Source: Mesorhizobium sp. L-2-11 (GTDB taxonomy: Bacteria > Pseudomonadota > Alphaproteobacteria > Rhizobiales > Rhizobiaceae). Taken from it: DNA of 64,000 nucleotides. The position numbers and the translations under genes were made by a program. The stretch lies in assembly GCF_016756595.1 (NCBI RefSeq), contig NZ_AP023257.1:3240001-3304000 (forward strand), given 5' to 3'. The stretch's first letter is position 1; each line of letters starts with the position of its first letter. This document shows, one piece after another, positions 53,545 through 61,086 of the stretch. Below the pieces are notes generated by a model, which saw only the letters and a program-made list of their open reading frames with translations, ran no database searches and was not told where the DNA came from.

Positions 53545-55764
53545 TCAGCCTCCAAATCGCATTGTCGCCGCCAGCTTGAGCGTGACGCCGGGCTCGTAAA
53601 CTACACTGGTGGCCGGTGCATTCAACGGGTTGGTGTATTTGACGTCGAACAAATTGTCGGCGCGGAAGTCGACCTTGAGATTGTCGGTCGCCTGGTAGCT
53701 GGCGAAGGCATTGACCAGCGTGTAGTCCCTGGCCACCGGGTTGCCCTTCGGCTTGCCATTGTATTGCACCTCGCCGCCGACGGTCAGCTTGTCCTCCAGA
53801 AAGCGGAAGCCGAGTTGCCCGGTGACCTGGGAAGAGGGGACGGTAACAAGGTCCGCGCGCTCGCCGTCATAGGAGATGGTGTGGCCATCGATGATCGAGG
53901 CGGAAAGCCCGGCGAGACCCCAGCTGGCATCATAGACGCCTTCCATTTCGAAGCCGCGGATCTTGGCTTCTGCAAAGTTCTGGTACTGGAAGCAGATCGG
54001 GATGCCGGGACCGAAAGGGCAGCCGCTGGTCGGGTCGAACGCCGACAGGGTGACGCCGTCGATGTAGTCGTCGACGTCGTTGTTGAAATAGGCGGCCTTG
54101 AAACGAAATGCGTCGCCGGCTTCGAGGATGTCGTCCTGCTTGTAGTTGACACCGAATTCGACGGTCTTGCCGATTTCAGGCTTCAGATCGGGATTGGGGA
54201 GAAACGGAAAGCTGACGCCTGCCGGATGGTTGCCGCTGATAAGGGTTTCCGACAGCGACGGAGAGCGATATCCCTCGGCATAGGTGCCGTAGAACTGCAG
54301 GCCTTCAAGGCTGGCGGTTTCGAATGGCGAGATGCCGACGGTGATGCGCGGCGACAGCCGGTCGCCGGAGGTTTCGCCGATATCGCTTTCCAGCTTGTAG
54401 CTGTCGTATCGCAGGCCGGCGATGACTTCGAGCCAGTCCCAGGTGAGCTTGTCCTGGATGTAGGCGCCGGAAACGTTTCGCTTGCCCGAAGGGGTATAGA
54501 AGCTGGCGCCGCCTGCGGCGCCACCTGTTTCGACATCGTCGCCAACCCAGTCGCCGCCATAGGTCAGCTCGTGCGCAATGCCGGTGGTCTCAAACCGCGA
54601 GGTGTTCCAGATGTCGATGCCCGACGTGCCGACATCGAAGGTCGACATCGAGCCCGCCGGCAAAACGATGGGAAGACCGGTGACGGGATCAAACCGGTTT
54701 TGCGCAACGAGGCTCGTCATCTCCATGTTGGTCTTGTTGTAGGAGGCGTTGATGTGGAGATCGAGCCAGCTCTTGTCCTCGTCGGTGATGTTGTAGCGCG
54801 CGGTAAAGGTATTCGCCTCCAGGTCGACGTCATTCACCGGCGTGCCGCCGCTGACCTCGTTCCAGCCGTCGCTCGTGCCATTCCAGCCCAGCTTCAGTTC
54901 GCTGTTTTCGCTGGGGCGGATGGTCGTCTTGAGCAGGCCGCTCAAAACGTCGAAGCCGGTGCCGTCGACCGTATCGCCGCCGCCATCCTTGTAGTCGTCG
55001 TAGTCGCGGTAGACGATGTTGCCGAGAACATCCCAGTTTTCGTTGAAACGGTAGGCGCCGGCAGCGCTGGTCGTCCAGCCTTCGCCGTTACTCTCATAGC
55101 GCCCGGTCGCGGACGCCGCCCATGTCTCGCCGTCGCGAAGATAGTCGTCCGCGTCCTTGGTCTCGAACAGGACGACGCCGCCAATGGCGCCCGAGCCGTA
55201 GGTGTTGGCGACCGGGCCGCGAATGACGTCGACGGATTTGATGAGTTCCGGGTCGATATAGAAGGTCGATTGCGGGCCGTGGTCGGAGCGCTGGAAATTC
55301 TGCCGCGCACCGTCGACGATCACCGCGACGCGACCGAAATCCTGCAAGCCACGAATGTTGATGCTGGAGGAGACGCGCCTTGCGTCCGCCTGGACCGCTA
55401 CACCCGGCACACCCAACAGCATGTCGTTGGGCGTCGTCGCCATGCGGCGTTGCAATTGCTCCTGATCGACATGGCTGACCGAAGCCAGGGAATTGATCGC
55501 CGTCTCGCCGGTGCGGCTGACGACTAGGATCTGGTCGAGCAGCGTTGCGCCTGCTGCGGCCGGCTGTTCAGGCGTCTGCGCCTGTTCGGCCTGCTGCTGA
55601 TCCGTTGCGGTTTGGGCGGTGTGTTGGGCATTGGCCGACGGAGTGAGCAGCGCGATCGCCGCAGCACCCGCCAGCGATGCCGCCATGCCCTTTGCCATTG
55701 ATCTATGCCCCGGATCTGGGCTGCTATTCGCCAGACCCAGCCGTCGCCAATTCCCCAACCCCAT
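53545..55764 (-). CDS. hmuR: TonB-dependent haem/haemoglobin receptor
   Basis: A 739-residue outer-membrane receptor. Plug domain: 'LDQILVVSRTGETAIN' (TonB box region), 'SSINIRGLQDFGRVAVIVDG' and 'IRGPVANTYGSGAIGG'. The beta-barrel contains 'GTYAEGYRSPSLSETL' (the FRAP-type haem receptor segment), and the chain ends in a barrel strand 'KLAATMRFGG'. The signal peptide is 'MAKGMAASLAGAAAIALL' onward; the ATG at 55764 has GGAG at 8 bases, while the ATG at 55698 would start right at the signal peptide, so either is possible. A RirA-type site lies upstream. Confidence 0.93.
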   Translation of the reverse strand: MGLGNWRRLGLANSSPDPGHRSMAKGMAASLAGAAAIALLTPSANAQHTAQTATDQQQAEQAQTPEQPAAAGATLLDQILVVSRTGETAINSLASVSHVDQEQLQRRMATTPNDMLLGVPGVAVQADARRVSSSINIRGLQDFGRVAVIVDGARQNFQRSDHGPQSTFYIDPELIKSVDVIRGPVANTYGSGAIGGVVLFETKDADDYLRDGETWAASATGRYESNGEGWTTSAAGAYRFNENWDVLGNIVYRDYDDYKDGGGDTVDGTGFDVLSGLLKTTIRPSENSELKLGWNGTSDGWNEVSGGTPVNDVDLEANTFTARYNITDEDKSWLDLHINASYNKTNMEMTSLVAQNRFDPVTGLPIVLPAGSMSTFDVGTSGIDIWNTSRFETTGIAHELTYGGDWVGDDVETGGAAGGASFYTPSGKRNVSGAYIQDKLTWDWLEVIAGLRYDSYKLESDIGETSGDRLSPRITVGISPFETASLEGLQFYGTYAEGYRSPSLSETLISGNHPAGVSFPFLPNPDLKPEIGKTVEFGVNYKQDDILEAGDAFRFKAAYFNNDVDDYIDGVTLSAFDPTSGCPFGPGIPICFQYQNFAEAKIRGFEMEGVYDASWGLAGLSASIIDGHTISYDGERADLVTVPSSQVTGQLGFRFLEDKLTVGGEVQYNGKPKGNPVARDYTLVNAFASYQATDNLKVDFRADNLFDVKYTNPLNAPATSVVYEPGVTLKLAATMRFGG

Positions 55765-55883
55765 GCCCCAACTCCAAAAATCCTGGTTCGATGCTGGCCG
55801 GCTTAACTTGCCGGCATTTTTCGTCGTGTCCGGCTTCTTAAATCTTGACTCGGTTAGTCCGGTATTGCACTGACTAGTAAACA

Positions 55884-55898
55884 TGAGTATTCAAGTCA
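55884..55898. promoter_or_regulatory. Iron-responsive (RirA) operator between hmuR and hemP
   Basis: TGAGTATTCAAGTCA fits the TGA-N9-TCA core reported for RirA operators. It lies in the gap between divergent hmuR and hemP and can serve both. A larger dyad, TCTTGACT (55843-55850) with AGTCAAGA (55894-55901), overlaps it. Confidence 0.6.
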
Positions 55899-55971
55899 AG
55901 AAATGAATCGGCATTTCACGCAAGCGCCGCGCCAGCCGACCAGGCCCGGCCCAGGAAAGGGATCGAACCAG

Positions 55972-56223
55972 ATGAACACGCACAATCCCAAAGACTTTCG
56001 GCCCAAAGACTTTCGGCCCAACGACTTTCGCCCCGGTGACTTTCGCGATCGCGTCCGTCGTTCCGACGACAATTCGGCTCGTTTCGATCGGGTTCCATTG
56101 ACGGTGAGGACCCTGTCCAGCAACGCTCTGTTCCAGGGCGAGCATGAAATCGGCATCGAGCATCACGGAGCGCTCTACCGGCTAAAAATCACCCGCCAGG
56201 GCAAGCTCATCCTCAACAAGTAG
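55972..56223 (+). CDS. hemP: Hemin uptake protein HemP with DFRP repeats
   Basis: An 83-residue protein. The C-terminal 40 residues are a HemP domain ('TLSSNALFQG', 'IEHHGALYRLKITRQGKLIL'), which in rhizobia activates hmu expression post-transcriptionally or otherwise aids haem uptake. The N-terminal part has four tandem (K/N/G)-D-F-R-(P/D) units. The ATG at 55972 is preferred because AGGAAAGGG precedes it; an ATG at 55903 in the same frame lacks a ribosome site and would put the RirA-like site directly at the start. It is the first gene of hemP-hmuSTUV. Confidence 0.88.
   Translation: MNTHNPKDFRPKDFRPNDFRPGDFRDRVRRSDDNSARFDRVPLTVRTLSSNALFQGEHEIGIEHHGALYRLKITRQGKLILNK
55990..56049 (+). repeat. 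15-base tandem repeat inside hemP
   Basis: Four units in frame: AAAGACTTTCGGCCC twice exactly (55990-56004, 56005-56019), then two diverged copies (56020-56034, 56035-56049). Being a multiple of three, changes in copy number keep the frame. Confidence 0.88.
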
Positions 56224-56250
56224 GTTGTCAGACAAGTAGGTGTTCAAGAG

Positions 56251-57318
56251 ATGGACCAGCGCGTAAAACCCGCGCCGCACGAGATCCGGCGGGCGCGGGC
56301 AGACAATCCGAAGACGCGCGAGCGCGATCTCGCCGCCCAGCTTGGCATTTCGGAGGCCGAGCTGGTCGCCGCGTATTGCGGCGACGGCGTCGTCCGCGTC
56401 GAGCCACGCGTCAACGATCTTCTGACCGGCCTCGAGGCCGTCGGCGAAGTCATGGCGCTGACGCGCAACGAAAGCGCTGTGCACGAGAAGATCGGCGTCT
56501 ACGACAAGGTCGTCACCGGCAACCACAATGCCATGGTGCTTGGCGAGAACATCGACCTGCGCATCTTCCCAAAAATCTGGGCGCACGGCTTTGCCGTCGA
56601 AAAGCGCGACGGCGGCGATATCAGGCGCAGCCTGCAGTTCTTCGATGCGGCAGGCGAGGCGGTGCACAAGGTGCATCTGCGGCCCGCGTCCAACCTTTAT
56701 GCCTATCAGAAGCTGGTGGCCGAACTGGAATCGCCGAACCAGGAGTCGAGCGTCGCGATGTCAGAGGGGTCGATTTTAGAAGGCGGGCTTGAAAGCGAGG
56801 CCGAGGCTTCCGCTGACGTCAACGATCTGCGCGACCGCTGGAGCCGGCTGACCGACGTGCATCAGTTCTTCGGCATGCTGAAGACGCTGAAGCTCGACCG
56901 CCGCCAGGCGATGCGCATGGTCGGCCAGGATTACGCCTGGCTGCTCGACAACGATGCCGTCAGCGCCATGTTCCATCATGCCGCCGAGGGCGAGATGCCG
57001 ATCATGTGCTTTGTCGGCAACCGCGGCTGCATCCAGATCCATTCGGGCCCGATCACGTCGATCAAGCTGATGGGGCCGTGGATCAACGTGCTGGACGAGA
57101 CCTTCCACCTGCATCTGCGGGCCGACCACATCCAGGAGGTCTGGGCCGTGCGCAAGCCGACCAAGGATGGCCATGTCACGTCTCTCGAAGCCTATGGCGC
57201 CGACGGCAAGATGATCATCCAGTTCTTCGGCAAGCGCCACGAAGGTGAAAGCGAGCGCGAGGACTGGCGGTTTCTGGCAGAGAACCTGCCGCGCATTCCA
57301 GACCCGACCGCAGCCTGA
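56251..57318 (+). CDS. hmuS: Hemin-degrading/transfer factor HmuS
   Basis: A 355-residue cytoplasmic haem protein with two tandem similar halves, as in the HemS/ChuS/HmuS family, which receives haem from the ABC importer and degrades or passes it on. 'ALTRNESAVHEKIG' in the first half and 'MCFVGNRGCIQIHSGPI' with 'HLHLRADHIQEVW' in the second are the conserved haem-site segments. It follows hemP by 27 bases and hmuT comes 5 bases later, so all are one operon. Confidence 0.93.
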   Translation: MDQRVKPAPHEIRRARADNPKTRERDLAAQLGISEAELVAAYCGDGVVRVEPRVNDLLTGLEAVGEVMALTRNESAVHEKIGVYDKVVTGNHNAMVLGENIDLRIFPKIWAHGFAVEKRDGGDIRRSLQFFDAAGEAVHKVHLRPASNLYAYQKLVAELESPNQESSVAMSEGSILEGGLESEAEASADVNDLRDRWSRLTDVHQFFGMLKTLKLDRRQAMRMVGQDYAWLLDNDAVSAMFHHAAEGEMPIMCFVGNRGCIQIHSGPITSIKLMGPWINVLDETFHLHLRADHIQEVWAVRKPTKDGHVTSLEAYGADGKMIIQFFGKRHEGESEREDWRFLAENLPRIPDPTAA

Positions 57319-57323
57319 GGACA

Positions 57324-58232
57324 ATGACAATGGCTGCTTTGCTTGAACGGGCGCGTGTTTTTAGAATGGCGCTTGGGGCCACGATGAGCCTTTCCGTGGC
57401 CTTTGCGCTGCCGGCCCGTGCCGCCGAAGGCACGGAGGTTTTTACCAACCCGTCGAAGATAGCGGCCATTGGTGGTTCGATCACCGAGATCGTCTTTGCG
57501 CTCGGCGAGCAGGACCGGCTGGTCGCTCGCGATTCGACCAGCAATTATCCCAAGGCGGCGCTCGAACTGCCTGACGTCGGCTACATGCGCCAGCTGTCGC
57601 CGGAAGGTGTGCTGTCGGTCAATCCATCGGGCATCCTGGCGCTGCACGGCAGCGGGCCGAAGCAAGCCGTCGACGTGCTGAAGAAAACGAGCATCCCGTT
57701 CATCGAGGTGCCGGAGCGCTACGACCATGGAGGCATTCTCGAAAAGATCCGCATCGTCGGCAAGGCGCTTGGCGTGGACGCCAAGGCCGATGCGCTGGCA
57801 GCCGAGATCGATGCCAAGCTGAAGGCCGCCGAAAAGCGGACCGCTTCGATCAAGGACCGCAAGCGCGTCCTGTTCGTGCTGTCGATGCAGGGCGGCAAGA
57901 TCCTGGCTTCCGGCAGCGACACTGCCGCCGATGGCATCATCAGGCTTTCGGGCGGCGTCAACGCGGTTGACGGCTTCTCCGGCTACAAGCAATTGTCCGA
58001 CGAGGCTGTCATCACCGCCAGGCCCGACGTGATCCTGATGATGAACAATGCCGGTCCCGGCGTATCGGACGACGAATTGTTCGCGCATCCGTCCATCCGG
58101 TCGACACCGGCGGGTGCGGCGCGCAAGGTAGTCCGCATGGATGGCGGCTATCTGCTCGGCTTCGGGCCGCGCACCGCCGACGTCATCCACGACCTTGCCG
58201 CCTCGCTTTATGGCGGGCAGGCCGCGGACTGA
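57324..58232 (+). CDS. hmuT: Hemin ABC transporter substrate-binding protein
   Basis: A 302-residue periplasmic haem-binding protein with a signal peptide (cleavage near 'LPARA') and the class III binding-protein fold: 'KIAAIGGSITEIVFALG' at the start, 'PDVGYMRQLSPEGVLS' and the Tyr-containing 'VPERYDHGG' that likely ligates haem. 'GFGPRTADVIHDLA' ends the chain. The short upstream gap to hmuS and the following hmuU confirm the job. Confidence 0.94.
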   Translation: MTMAALLERARVFRMALGATMSLSVAFALPARAAEGTEVFTNPSKIAAIGGSITEIVFALGEQDRLVARDSTSNYPKAALELPDVGYMRQLSPEGVLSVNPSGILALHGSGPKQAVDVLKKTSIPFIEVPERYDHGGILEKIRIVGKALGVDAKADALAAEIDAKLKAAEKRTASIKDRKRVLFVLSMQGGKILASGSDTAADGIIRLSGGVNAVDGFSGYKQLSDEAVITARPDVILMMNNAGPGVSDDELFAHPSIRSTPAGAARKVVRMDGGYLLGFGPRTADVIHDLAASLYGGQAAD

Positions 58233-58244
58233 GCGGGCGCCCCG

Positions 58245-59345
58245 ATGGTGGATCAATCGATCGCTGGTGCGGGCATTATGGCGACAGCATCCGACGGCGA
58301 TCGTTCGGGGCGCGCGCGCATCGTCATCCTGCTTTTGTGCCTGGGGCTTGCCGTTGCCGTCCTGCTGTCGCTGACCTCAGGCGCATCCGATGCCTCCGCC
58401 GTCAGCGTCGTCGGCGACTGGCTGTCGGGTGCGGCACCCGGCAATGAGGCGCTGAGCGCCCGCGACCGCCTGATCGTCTACGACATCCGCCTGCCGCGCG
58501 TTACGCTCGGCGTGCTGATCGGCGCAGCGCTTGCCGTCTCCGGCGCGGTCATGCAAGGGCTGTTCCGCAACCCGCTGGCAGACCCTGGCCTGATCGGCGT
58601 TTCGGCCGGAGCGAGCCTCGGCGCGGTGGCTGTCATCGTGCTTGGCGCGACAGTGCTGGCGCCGGTAACTTCGATGCTGGGCACACTCGCTCTGCCGCTG
58701 GCGGCGTTCTGCGGCGGGCTGGCGACGACATTGGTGCTTTATCAGGTCGCCACCCGGCACGGCCAAACCTCGGTCGCCACCATGCTGCTCGCCGGCATCG
58801 CGCTGGCGGCCCTTGCCATGGCGCTGACCGGTATCCTGATCTTCATGGCCGACGACCGGCAGTTGCGCGACCTGACCTTTTGGCAGCTCGGCTCGCTCGC
58901 CGGCGCGACCTGGCAGAAAATCGGCTCCGTCGGGCCGGTGATTGTGCTGGCGCTGGCGGCGATGCCGTTCCTGGCGCGCGGCCTCAACGCGCTGGCGCTG
59001 GGCGAAGCCACCGCCGGCCATCTCGGCATTCCGGTTCAGCGGCTGAAATACACGGCTATCGTCGGCGTCTCGGCGGCGGTCGGGGCGTCTGTTGCCGTCA
59101 GCGGCGGCATCGGCTTTGTCGGCATCGTCGTGCCGCATCTGCTGCGCCTGGCTATCGGCCCGGACAACCGTTATTTGCTGCCGGCCTCGGCGCTACTTGG
59201 CGCTTGCCTGCTGCTGCTGGCCGATGCCGTCGCCCGCACCATCGTGGCGCCGGCCGAGCTGCCGATCGGCATCGTCACGGCGATCGCCGGCGCTCCGTTC
59301 TTCCTCTGGATCCTGCTGCGCAAGCGTGGCGTCATTGACCTGTGA
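58245..59345 (+). CDS. hmuU: Hemin ABC transporter permease
   Basis: A 366-residue inner-membrane subunit of the FecCD/BtuC type, with about ten helices. 'RLPRVTLGVLIGAALAVSG' is the family's N-terminal signature, and 'VAVSGGIGFVGIVVPHLLRL' contains the coupling segment for HmuV. 'RTIVAPAELPIGIVTA' follows. The stop lies in a 15-base direct duplication (GACCTGTGAGAGGG). Confidence 0.94.
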   Translation: MVDQSIAGAGIMATASDGDRSGRARIVILLLCLGLAVAVLLSLTSGASDASAVSVVGDWLSGAAPGNEALSARDRLIVYDIRLPRVTLGVLIGAALAVSGAVMQGLFRNPLADPGLIGVSAGASLGAVAVIVLGATVLAPVTSMLGTLALPLAAFCGGLATTLVLYQVATRHGQTSVATMLLAGIALAALAMALTGILIFMADDRQLRDLTFWQLGSLAGATWQKIGSVGPVIVLALAAMPFLARGLNALALGEATAGHLGIPVQRLKYTAIVGVSAAVGASVAVSGGIGFVGIVVPHLLRLAIGPDNRYLLPASALLGACLLLLADAVARTIVAPAELPIGIVTAIAGAPFFLWILLRKRGVIDL

Positions 59346-59404
59346 GAGGGGGACCTGTGAGAGGGTTTTCATGATCGAAGCGCGGGCATGATCGAAGCAC
59401 GAAA
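59337..59404 (+). repeat. Two small tandem duplications at the hmuU-hmuV junction
   Basis: GACCTGTGAGAGGG occurs at 59337-59350 and 59352-59365, covering the hmuU stop and the hmuV ribosome site. ATGATCGAAGC then occurs at 59371 and 59388. The first copy of the start makes a six-codon leader (MIEARA) whose TGA overlaps the ATG of hmuV. Confidence 0.85.
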
Positions 59405-60176
59405 TGTCTCGGTGGCGATCGGCGGCAAGGGCATCGTCGCCAATGTCGATTTCGACATGCGGCCCGGCGAAATCGCCGCCATCGTCGGCCCCAACGGTTC
59501 GGGCAAGACGACCTTCCTGAGGGCGCTGTCCGGCGATCTTGCCTATTCGGGAGAAGTCACCATCAATGGCCGCGACCTGTCGGTGATGAAGCCGGTCGAG
59601 GCAGCCATGCTGCGCGCCGTGCTGCCGCAGGCGACGACGTTGTCGTTTCCGTTCACGGTGCGCGAGATCGTCAGGCTCGGCCTGCTCGGCGGGCGCTCGG
59701 GCGCGCTGCCTGGCGAGGACGAGCGCCTGCCCGAGCGGGCGCTGGCGCGCGTCGATCTCGACGGCTTTGCCGGCCGTTTCTACCAGGAGCTTTCGGGCGG
59801 CGAGCAGCAGCGCGTGCAATTGGCCCGTGTGCTCTGCCAGGTCTGGGCGCCGGTCCTCGACGGCAAACCGCGCTATCTCTTTCTCGACGAGCCGGTTTCC
59901 AGCCTCGACATCAAGCACCAATTGATCATCATGAACATCGCCCGCGATTTCGCCAGACGGGGCGGCGGCGTCGTCGCGATCCTGCACGACCTCAATTTGA
60001 CGGCGATGTATGCCGACCGGATCTTTGTCATGCATCGCGGCAGGCTTGCCGCCACCGGCTCACCGCAGGACGTGCTGAGCGACGAACTGATCGAAAAAGT
60101 GTTCGATTGCCGGCTGCGGGTCGGCGTGCTGCCGGCCGGAGACATGCCGTTCGTGCTACCGCAGTCAGCGGCGTAA
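59388..60176 (+). CDS. hmuV: Hemin ABC transporter ATPase
   Basis: A 262-residue ATPase powering HmuU. Walker A is 'GPNGSGKTTF', the signature 'LSGGEQQRVQL', Walker B 'YLFLDEPVSSLD', and the switch His in 'ILHDLNLTAM'. The ATG at 59388 is the family start; the ATG at 59371 is out of frame and opens a six-codon leader that ends on the hmuV start, so hmuV is probably translated by re-initiation. Confidence 0.95.
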   Translation: MIEARNVSVAIGGKGIVANVDFDMRPGEIAAIVGPNGSGKTTFLRALSGDLAYSGEVTINGRDLSVMKPVEAAMLRAVLPQATTLSFPFTVREIVRLGLLGGRSGALPGEDERLPERALARVDLDGFAGRFYQELSGGEQQRVQLARVLCQVWAPVLDGKPRYLFLDEPVSSLDIKHQLIIMNIARDFARRGGGVVAILHDLNLTAMYADRIFVMHRGRLAATGSPQDVLSDELIEKVFDCRLRVGVLPAGDMPFVLPQSAA

Positions 60177-60180
60177 GTGC

Positions 60181-60401
60181 CAACTCGCAAGGTCGGCGCT
60201 GCCCTCCCAACTTGCAGGGTCGGCGCCGCCCCTCGTTGCCCTGCCGGGCATTTCTCCCCGTATAGTGACGGGGAGAAAGGGCTGGCCGCAACGCTGGCGC
60301 CTACCTGTAACGCTGGTGATTGGCGAAATCGTCGATGACGGCGTCCCTCTCCCCGTCACTATACGGGGAGAGGTCGCCGGCAGGCGGGTGAGGGGCAGCG
60401 C
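60181..60401. repeat. Tandem repeat plus family A inverted repeat between hmuV and rirA
   Basis: First a 27-base unit is found twice in tandem (60181-60207, 60208-60234; common core GGTCGGCGC). Then two family A arms in opposite directions (60223-60280 and 60311-60401) with stem CTCCCCGT/ACGGGGAG. The second arm matches 3206-3294. The region separates the convergent hmuV and rirA genes and can act as terminator for both. Confidence 0.82.
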
Positions 60402-60429
60402 AAACGCTCGGAGAGGGTAAAGCGCAAAG

Positions 60430-60888
60430 TCAGGCGGCCGGCGCTCTTTGCAGCATGTCGATGCCGAGCAGGTGCCGCACATTCGGGCGCGCCGCTACCA
60501 TGTCGGCGATGGTATAGCGCTCGAGCACGGCGAAGAAGGCGTTGAGTGCCTCGCGCAGCGCTGAATTCAGTGCGCAACTGTCGACCAGCGGACATTCGGC
60601 GGCGTCGTTCTCGAAGCATTCGGCCATGGCAAAGCTCTCTTCGGTCACCCGCACGACGTCGAACAAGGTGATCGATTCGGCCGGGCGGCCGAGCCTGACG
60701 CCACCGTTCCTGCCGCGCACCGTCTCGACCAGACCATGCTCGACCAAAGGCTGCAGGATCTTGAAAAGAAAGAGCTCGGACACCGAGTAGGCGGCAGCGA
60801 TCTCCGGGATGCGGCTCAGCCGGTCGGTATTGGCGGCGCAATACATCAGAATGCGCATGGCGTAGTTGGTCTGGCGTGTCAGCCGCAT
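60430..60888 (-). CDS. rirA: Rrf2-family iron-responsive regulator RirA
   Basis: A 152-residue regulator carrying a [4Fe-4S] cluster, which in rhizobia represses iron and haem uptake genes when iron is ample. The N-terminal winged helix is 'LTRQTNYAMRILMYCAAN' to 'GLVETVRGRNGGVRL'. The three cluster Cys are at residues 91, 99 and 105 ('ECFENDAAECPLVDSC'), the spacing of RirA. It lies downstream of and convergent with the hmu operon. Its own promoter region has a RirA-like and an Irr-like site. Confidence 0.94.
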   Translation of the reverse strand: MRLTRQTNYAMRILMYCAANTDRLSRIPEIAAAYSVSELFLFKILQPLVEHGLVETVRGRNGGVRLGRPAESITLFDVVRVTEESFAMAECFENDAAECPLVDSCALNSALREALNAFFAVLERYTIADMVAARPNVRHLLGIDMLQRAPAA

Positions 60889-60934
60889 CTTGTCCTCACG
60901 AAGCAGTAGCTCAACCTTAATATGGCCTATACCT

Positions 60935-60947
60935 TGGAATAATTCCA
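60935..60947. promoter_or_regulatory. Irr-type (ICE) palindrome upstream of rirA
   Basis: TGGAATAATTCCA is a perfect 13-base palindrome resembling the iron-control element bound by Irr (GAA-N-TTC core with A/T flanks). It lies 47 bases before the rirA start codon. In Agrobacterium, Irr and RirA are known to control each other's genes. Confidence 0.5.
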
Positions 60948-60967
60948 GACTAGCACCGCGTAATAGG

Positions 60968-60982
60968 TGAAGTTATTTGTCA
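60968..60982. promoter_or_regulatory. RirA-type operator upstream of rirA
   Basis: TGAAGTTATTTGTCA fits TGA-N9-TCA. It lies 80 bases before the rirA start and about 105 bases before the divergent DUF445 gene, so it could also affect that one. Confidence 0.5.
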
Positions 60983-61086
60983 GGTTTGTGTGCGCGGTCG
61001 TGCAAGCCATAATCCTAATATGGCGCGCATTCGGGTGGGCGGATTGCTAGTTTAAGTCCGCGACCTCGACCAGGAGCAGTTTATCC

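Noticed and set aside
53521..55527. A 668-codon plus-strand frame across hmuR
   Set aside because: Antisense shadow of the receptor gene; sequence is low in structure and matches no family.
55846..55860. TGA-N9-TCC as a second RirA site before hmuR
   Set aside because: The last base of the core differs, and similar TGA-N9-TCC hits occur elsewhere (for instance upstream of tonB near 53035), so it is too weak to list.
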